A stretch of DNA of 64,000 bases, from NCBI GenBank assembly GCA_002344125.1, contig DDTQ01000010.1:80947-144946 (forward strand). Reading direction: 5' to 3'. Position numbers and translations under genes: made by a program. The notes under the pieces were generated by a model that did no database searches, was not told where the DNA came from, and was given only the letters and a program-made list of their open reading frames with translations. How positions within the stretch are numbered: the stretch's first letter is position 1; every line of letters begins with the position of its first letter. The stretch comes from Ignavibacteria bacterium UBA2360 (GTDB lineage: Bacteria; Bacteroidota; Ignavibacteria; Tepidaquicellales; OLB5). Below are positions 60,158 to 64,000 of the stretch, piece by piece.

Positions 60158-61768
60158 TTATTTAATCAGCACCATTTTTTTGGCTTCATAGTATTTACCA
60201 GCAGAGATAGTGTAGAAGTAAATTCCGCTTGAAAAAATTTCCGCGTTCCAATCAACCCTGTATGAACCTGCCGACAGTTGTTGGTTAACTAATCGCGCAA
60301 CAACTTCTCCCTGTGAATTGTACACTGTTAATTTTACAACAGATTCTTTTGGAATATCAAAATCTATATTAGTTTTTGGATTGAATGGATTTGGGAAATT
60401 TTGATTGAGCTTGTAAGCAGCAGGTATTTCTGTACCTATATTCTGTATTCCAAAAGGGGGATATGGCAAAACAATTTTGCAGTGCATAGTTTTTGCAAGT
60501 GACTTTCCAGCGCCATTGATAAAACTACCGGGAATGGAATCCTGTTGGAACACCAAATGAAAGGCTCTGGTACTATTTTTGTTGGAAACTGAGACATACC
60601 TGTTATCATTTAAAGGGCCCGAATTATTCGTTATCATTTCAGGATTCATCCATGTATTCCCGGAATTAGAAGATAACCTGTAATAAATATCAAAATAGTT
60701 GTTTGAATCAAGCACATCTGTCCTTGCTTTACAATATGCAACAATTAAATTATCCCCAATGCCAATAACCGGCCTGCATACAGCGGCGTAACCGTCACTT
60801 TGCGGATTTGGTGCTGTCATATTATTGGATGAATCCAGAACAATAGGATTTCCTGAATTTACAGCAGGTGACCAGAACTGAATTTTTGCGGTCGAACGTA
60901 TATCCGGCTGGTTTGATACGTATTTTACTGTTTCAAATACAATATTGGGTGAATTTCCGTTATATGACATATCAATTCCGTTAAATGCGCCGTAATTATT
61001 GTTCAACAATGGATCCCATATTAAAATGGGTGTGCTCCAGGTTACTCCGTCATCAGTGCTTTCTTTAAAACTCACTTTTCCTTCGGTTATTGTGCCCTCC
61101 ATGATATACGCTAAACCAATCTTTCCGTTTTCGCTCTTAGCCATTGCACACCTGAAAGAACTGGAAATATCTGCTTGAGGTATATAACCGCTGAAACTGG
61201 GTGCTTCCAGGCTCAAACCCCTGTTCAGCATATTGCCTGCTACAAAGACAAATTTAGTATGTTTGTTCAGCATTTTAGTCTGAATTCCCACAGGCCAAAG
61301 CGCTGCAGCAGAGCCGTAAATCCCCGGATCAAGCTGTACAAACGATGCTGCTCCCGGTGCAACATCTGCAAACCACTGGGCACGTTCAATTGTACCGCCA
61401 AGTTTTGTTTGATTCCCGATTAATGCACTTCCATTACTAAGTATCAGCATTACAGGAAAACCTGAACTCATTGAGGGAAATACAGGGCCTAATTCATACC
61501 ATGTAGTTCCATAATCAGAACTGAAACAGTAAACTGTTCTTCTTGAAGATACTAAGCTATCCCCGTTTGGAGAATACATAAACGTTGCGTGAATGTTTGA
61601 TGGAGTATTCGGGTCTTGTTGTATTAAATGAGAGCTTCCGTTTGACTGGATATCGTAATATGTCCTGTGTGCAGGTGCAAGCTCGCTGATAAACGGGGTT
61701 CCCTGTGAAAATATAACTGAAGATGTTAATATGAAAAGGTGCGCTGATAAACTAATAAATTTTTTCAT
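60158..61768 (-). CDS. Secreted propeller-like protein with T9SS domain (paralogue B)
   Basis: A 536-residue exported protein, paralogue of the gene at 58260. Signal peptide about 1-22 (VIFSQ). The same blocks appear in the same order (RTYYDIQSNGSSHLIQQDPNTPSNIHATFMYS region, AEVAKSENG-like MAKSENGKIGLAYIMEG). The sorting domain is nearly identical (NFPNPFNPKTNIDFDI...KKMVLIK). At the 3' end 106 bases match exactly between the two genes, pointing to recent gene conversion or duplication. Confidence 0.88.
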   Translation of the reverse strand: MKKFISLSAHLFILTSSVIFSQGTPFISELAPAHRTYYDIQSNGSSHLIQQDPNTPSNIHATFMYSPNGDSLVSSRRTVYCFSSDYGTTWYELGPVFPSMSSGFPVMLILSNGSALIGNQTKLGGTIERAQWFADVAPGAASFVQLDPGIYGSAAALWPVGIQTKMLNKHTKFVFVAGNMLNRGLSLEAPSFSGYIPQADISSSFRCAMAKSENGKIGLAYIMEGTITEGKVSFKESTDDGVTWSTPILIWDPLLNNNYGAFNGIDMSYNGNSPNIVFETVKYVSNQPDIRSTAKIQFWSPAVNSGNPIVLDSSNNMTAPNPQSDGYAAVCRPVIGIGDNLIVAYCKARTDVLDSNNYFDIYYRLSSNSGNTWMNPEMITNNSGPLNDNRYVSVSNKNSTRAFHLVFQQDSIPGSFINGAGKSLAKTMHCKIVLPYPPFGIQNIGTEIPAAYKLNQNFPNPFNPKTNIDFDIPKESVVKLTVYNSQGEVVARLVNQQLSAGSYRVDWNAEIFSSGIYFYTISAGKYYEAKKMVLIK

Positions 61769-62034
61769 TGCAAGATAAAATAAATTTATTGAATTGACTC
61801 ATCTAAATATACAGTATTTTTTTGATTTTTGATACTTAAATTTAATCATCCATAAGCGGATTTTGTATCCAAGTTAACGCGTTTAAATCCGTGAAAATCT
61901 GCAAGATCCGTTATATCAGTGTTCCATCTAAAAACCAAGCGGAACTATAATTTTACCCCTGCTGTTGAGTAACCCCTTAAAAAATAAATTTTCCCGTGAT
62001 ACCATTTCCTGTTTATTTCACATTATTTACCTGC

Positions 62035-62042
62035 TATATTTG
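62035..62042 (+). promoter_or_regulatory. Possible -7 element of the 62077 operon
   Basis: TATATTTG fits the TAnnTTTG box, 34 bases upstream of the ATG. The -35 region is weak (TTTATT at 17 bp). Confidence 0.35.
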
Positions 62043-62076
62043 GGTAACCTGATATTGGGTAAATTAATAATCATTT

Positions 62077-62934
62077 ATGACTATCAATAATTTATCTTCC
62101 ATCCTCCTTGCAGTGCTATTCATTATAAGTACCGTATCCACATCCGTTTCATTTTCACAGGAAGAAGTTATCCTCGATTCAATCCACACGGGCGGGAAAT
62201 ACCGCATTACTACCTACAACGATAAAGAAGTTATCGGGAAGGTTATAAAGCAGGATTCCGTTTACCTTTTCATTACAACTGAAGAGGGCACTGTCCGCAT
62301 TCGCCACGAAGATGTATTCAGTGTATCCAAAACCACAATGCCAAGGCTGATCAAAGCTTTGCTCTCACTTGGCGGCGGAATATATCTGCAAAGCGGTGAT
62401 TACGGCGGCTACCGTGAAACCAATAAGCCCGGCTATACTTTCAATTTTTCTGCCGCGTATCCGTTCAGTGAAAATAAGGCCATCCGGCTTGATCTATCTT
62501 ACAGCAGGCTCAAACGCGATGCTGCAAGCTATAGCTATTATTACAATCCAAACGGTCCCGGTTATTCCACGCAGAATGTTGATGTTTATTCCGCTTACGT
62601 GGATTTTGTCTTTGGTAATTTTACTACCAATGCTGATTTCAGCGTGTATGGCATAGCTGGTATTGGCCTGATGCATGTAAATGAAGGCGAATACCAATAC
62701 ACAGATTACTACTATTACGATACTACGTATACCTACACCACCAGAACCTACCCGGGCTTTAGTAATACTAATTTCAGTATGGCTATTGGGGGTGGAATGC
62801 GTTTCAAAGTCAATAACCGCCTCGGCGCTTTTCTTGAAGCACAGTATAACATGACGACTTATGAAGGATTTTTCTGGTTCTTTGGCAGGGGATATTTCCC
62901 TATCAGAGCCGGTGTAACTTACACATTTTATTAA
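62077..62934 (+). CDS. Outer-membrane beta-barrel protein
   Basis: A 285-residue exported protein. Signal peptide about 1-28 (SVSFSQ). Residues about 36-82 form a small beta domain (GKYRITTYNDKEVIGKVIKQDS...RIRHEDVFSV). The rest is an eight-stranded OmpA/OMP_b-brl-like barrel with Gly/Tyr-rich strands, ending in Tyr (TFY). It shares the small N-terminal domain with the product of the next gene, 13 bases downstream. Unknown function. Confidence 0.82.
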   Translation: MTINNLSSILLAVLFIISTVSTSVSFSQEEVILDSIHTGGKYRITTYNDKEVIGKVIKQDSVYLFITTEEGTVRIRHEDVFSVSKTTMPRLIKALLSLGGGIYLQSGDYGGYRETNKPGYTFNFSAAYPFSENKAIRLDLSYSRLKRDAASYSYYYNPNGPGYSTQNVDVYSAYVDFVFGNFTTNADFSVYGIAGIGLMHVNEGEYQYTDYYYYDTTYTYTTRTYPGFSNTNFSMAIGGGMRFKVNNRLGAFLEAQYNMTTYEGFFWFFGRGYFPIRAGVTYTFY

Positions 62935-62947
62935 AAGGAGACCTTAA

Positions 62948-63682
62948 ATGAAAAACAAAATCTTTTTGATCACGCTTTTTATGGTCATTTCGATATCTGT
63001 TAATGCTCAGCAGTCATCAGATTCACTTCGTGAAGGCAGGTATTGCAAAGTAGTTCTATATAACGGTTATCAGGCCGAAGGTACAGTCACTCAGAGGGGG
63101 AACGATACTATAGAATTTAAAACTGATATCGTCCAGCTTTCAATTCCCGTAAAAGATATTAAATTCGTTATGAATCCCGAATTCGATATCTCAGATCTTG
63201 AAGAAATTGACACTCTCGATTACAATAAGATCCCGATTGTAGAAGCTAAAATCGATACTACCGATGAATGCGATCTCTATATGAGCGACAGGTCCGTAAT
63301 GAAAGATGTTTTGTTGATTGTTGATTCGGATTCAACAATAGTGGTCGTAAAAGAAAAACGAAGTAAGATAGTGAACATTGCGGGAATAAGAAAAATTGTT
63401 TTCAAAGCATCAGCTCCGTTCGGCAAAGGTTATCTTGCAGGTTCAGTAGTTGGATTTTTTATCGGATTCATTCCGCTTGCCCTAAGCAGGGGCGGGGGGC
63501 ACCCGGATTTCGGCGGATTCGGTGCCGGTGTATTGCTGGGTTTGGTTTGTTCTATACCAACCGGATTGATCGGCGGTGTAATTGGAGTACTTACTGCCTA
63601 TGATGACACATATCTTTTTGAAAACGGAATATACCCCGCAAAGATTAAACGCATCCATCACGCTATGAATAAGCACTATTGA
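62948..63682 (+). CDS. Envelope protein with glycine-zipper-like C-terminal segments
   Basis: A 244-residue exported protein. Signal peptide about 1-20 (SVNAQ). About residues 28-62 (GRYCKVVLYNGYQAEGTVTQRG...IPVKDIKFV) resemble the small domain of the preceding barrel protein, with a possible second copy at about 90-140. The C-terminal third has two Gly-rich hydrophobic segments (GYLAGSVVGFFIGFIPLAL and GGFGAGVLLGLVCSIPTGLIG), suggesting membrane association. AAGGAG (62934-62939) precedes the start. Confidence 0.78.
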   Translation: MKNKIFLITLFMVISISVNAQQSSDSLREGRYCKVVLYNGYQAEGTVTQRGNDTIEFKTDIVQLSIPVKDIKFVMNPEFDISDLEEIDTLDYNKIPIVEAKIDTTDECDLYMSDRSVMKDVLLIVDSDSTIVVVKEKRSKIVNIAGIRKIVFKASAPFGKGYLAGSVVGFFIGFIPLALSRGGGHPDFGGFGAGVLLGLVCSIPTGLIGGVIGVLTAYDDTYLFENGIYPAKIKRIHHAMNKHY

Positions 63683-64000
63683 ATCAAAATTTTAGCGAGG
63701 AGATTTTGCTTGCAAATTCGACGCGGCAATCATATTGTAAACTAAATAAGGGCTAAAGCCCATTTTCATTCTATATCTAATCCCCGCCCGGAAGGGCGGG
63801 GTTATTTTTGTTCACGTGATTAAAGGTTAAATCTTCAACGAAGCCTAAAAGGCTTCGACTACGAAGAATATAAAAAAATACTTAATGGTAGTCTAGCCCT
63901 TTCAGGGCTCGTGAGTATGGGTTTAATTTCCAACGAAGCCTGAAAGGCATCGACTACGAAGTATATAAAAAAATATTTAATGGTAGTCGAGCCCTTTCAG
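63683..64000. repeat. Terminal repeat cluster, no gene
   Basis: 63749-63756 reads GGGCTAAAGCCC-type. 63784-63802 is CCCCGCCC/GGGCGGGG. From 63836 a 95-bp unit (AACGAAGCC...GGCTTCGACTACGAAG, then GTAGTC...AGCCCTTTCAGGGCT) begins; a second copy starts at 63931 and is cut by the window end. The reverse complement of its first part is at 31348-31392. Confidence 0.7.

Noticed and set aside
63836..64000. CRISPR array
   Set aside because: Two 95-base units with conserved interiors and no unique spacers; no cas genes.

Overview
The window reads as a chromosomal segment of a member of the Ignavibacteria, or a close relative in the Bacteroidota/Chlorobi group. Six secreted proteins end in a C-terminal sorting domain with a PNPFNP or PNPFSP motif, as in type IX secretion (T9SS) cargo, and two PorV/PorQ-type outer-membrane barrels are present. 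Several genes use TTG or GTG starts with weak ribosome binding sites. A TAnnTTTG promoter element, the Bacteroidota-type -7 box, recurs upstream of genes. I see no phage, integrase, transposase or CRISPR array. Taxonomy is inferred from these traits, not from a marker-gene search.

Layout. 0-5 kb (minus strand): a two-gene DUF695/RraB-like unit, a T9SS repeat protein and an acyl-CoA ligase. 5-11 kb (plus): a DUF481 barrel, then a tight envelope operon (lipoprotein, T9SS cargo, lipoprotein, two PorV/PorQ proteins). 11-18.2 kb (plus): a surface-glycan-type locus (FemAB-like acyltransferase, membrane protein, AsnB, orphan HicB-like protein, glycosyltransferase, Wzx-like flippase). 18.3-22.2 kb: tRNA-Ser(CGA), purB, tRNA-Val(GAC) and two secreted unknowns. 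22.2-31.1 kb: thrS-infC-rpmI-rplT-pheS-plsY, a split transketolase with a PrcB-domain lipoprotein between its halves, and an HtrA protease. infC starts at ATT. 31.4-34.3 kb (minus): a solitary nuoI overlapping a T9SS gene, another T9SS gene and a guanine-deaminase-like enzyme. 34.5-49 kb (plus): a GAF protein, a PASTA protein, rpe, nnr, a VanZ-like protein, tgt-yajC-ribBA-greA-MCE-ggt, and two chagasin-like inhibitors around a desuccinylase-family protein. 49-54.6 kb (minus): a rhodanese, a HigBA-type toxin-antitoxin pair, and a four-gene SPFH/zinc-ribbon cluster resembling Bacillus YdjG/YdjI. 55-64 kb: an amino-acid permease, a histidine kinase, two paralogous T9SS propeller-like proteins, and a two-gene envelope unit sharing an N-terminal domain.

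Intergenic space is rich in dispersed palindromic repeats of several families. One of them (TTCCCAAAC-4 nt-GTTTGGGAA) lies beside a duplicated 3' end of nnr.

Most genes are housekeeping or envelope genes. The strongest candidates for something less described are the SPFH/zinc-ribbon operon with its tandem upstream repeat, a Tgt that has lost all three zinc cysteines, nuoI coupled to a secreted-protein gene, and the chagasin-like inhibitor pair.
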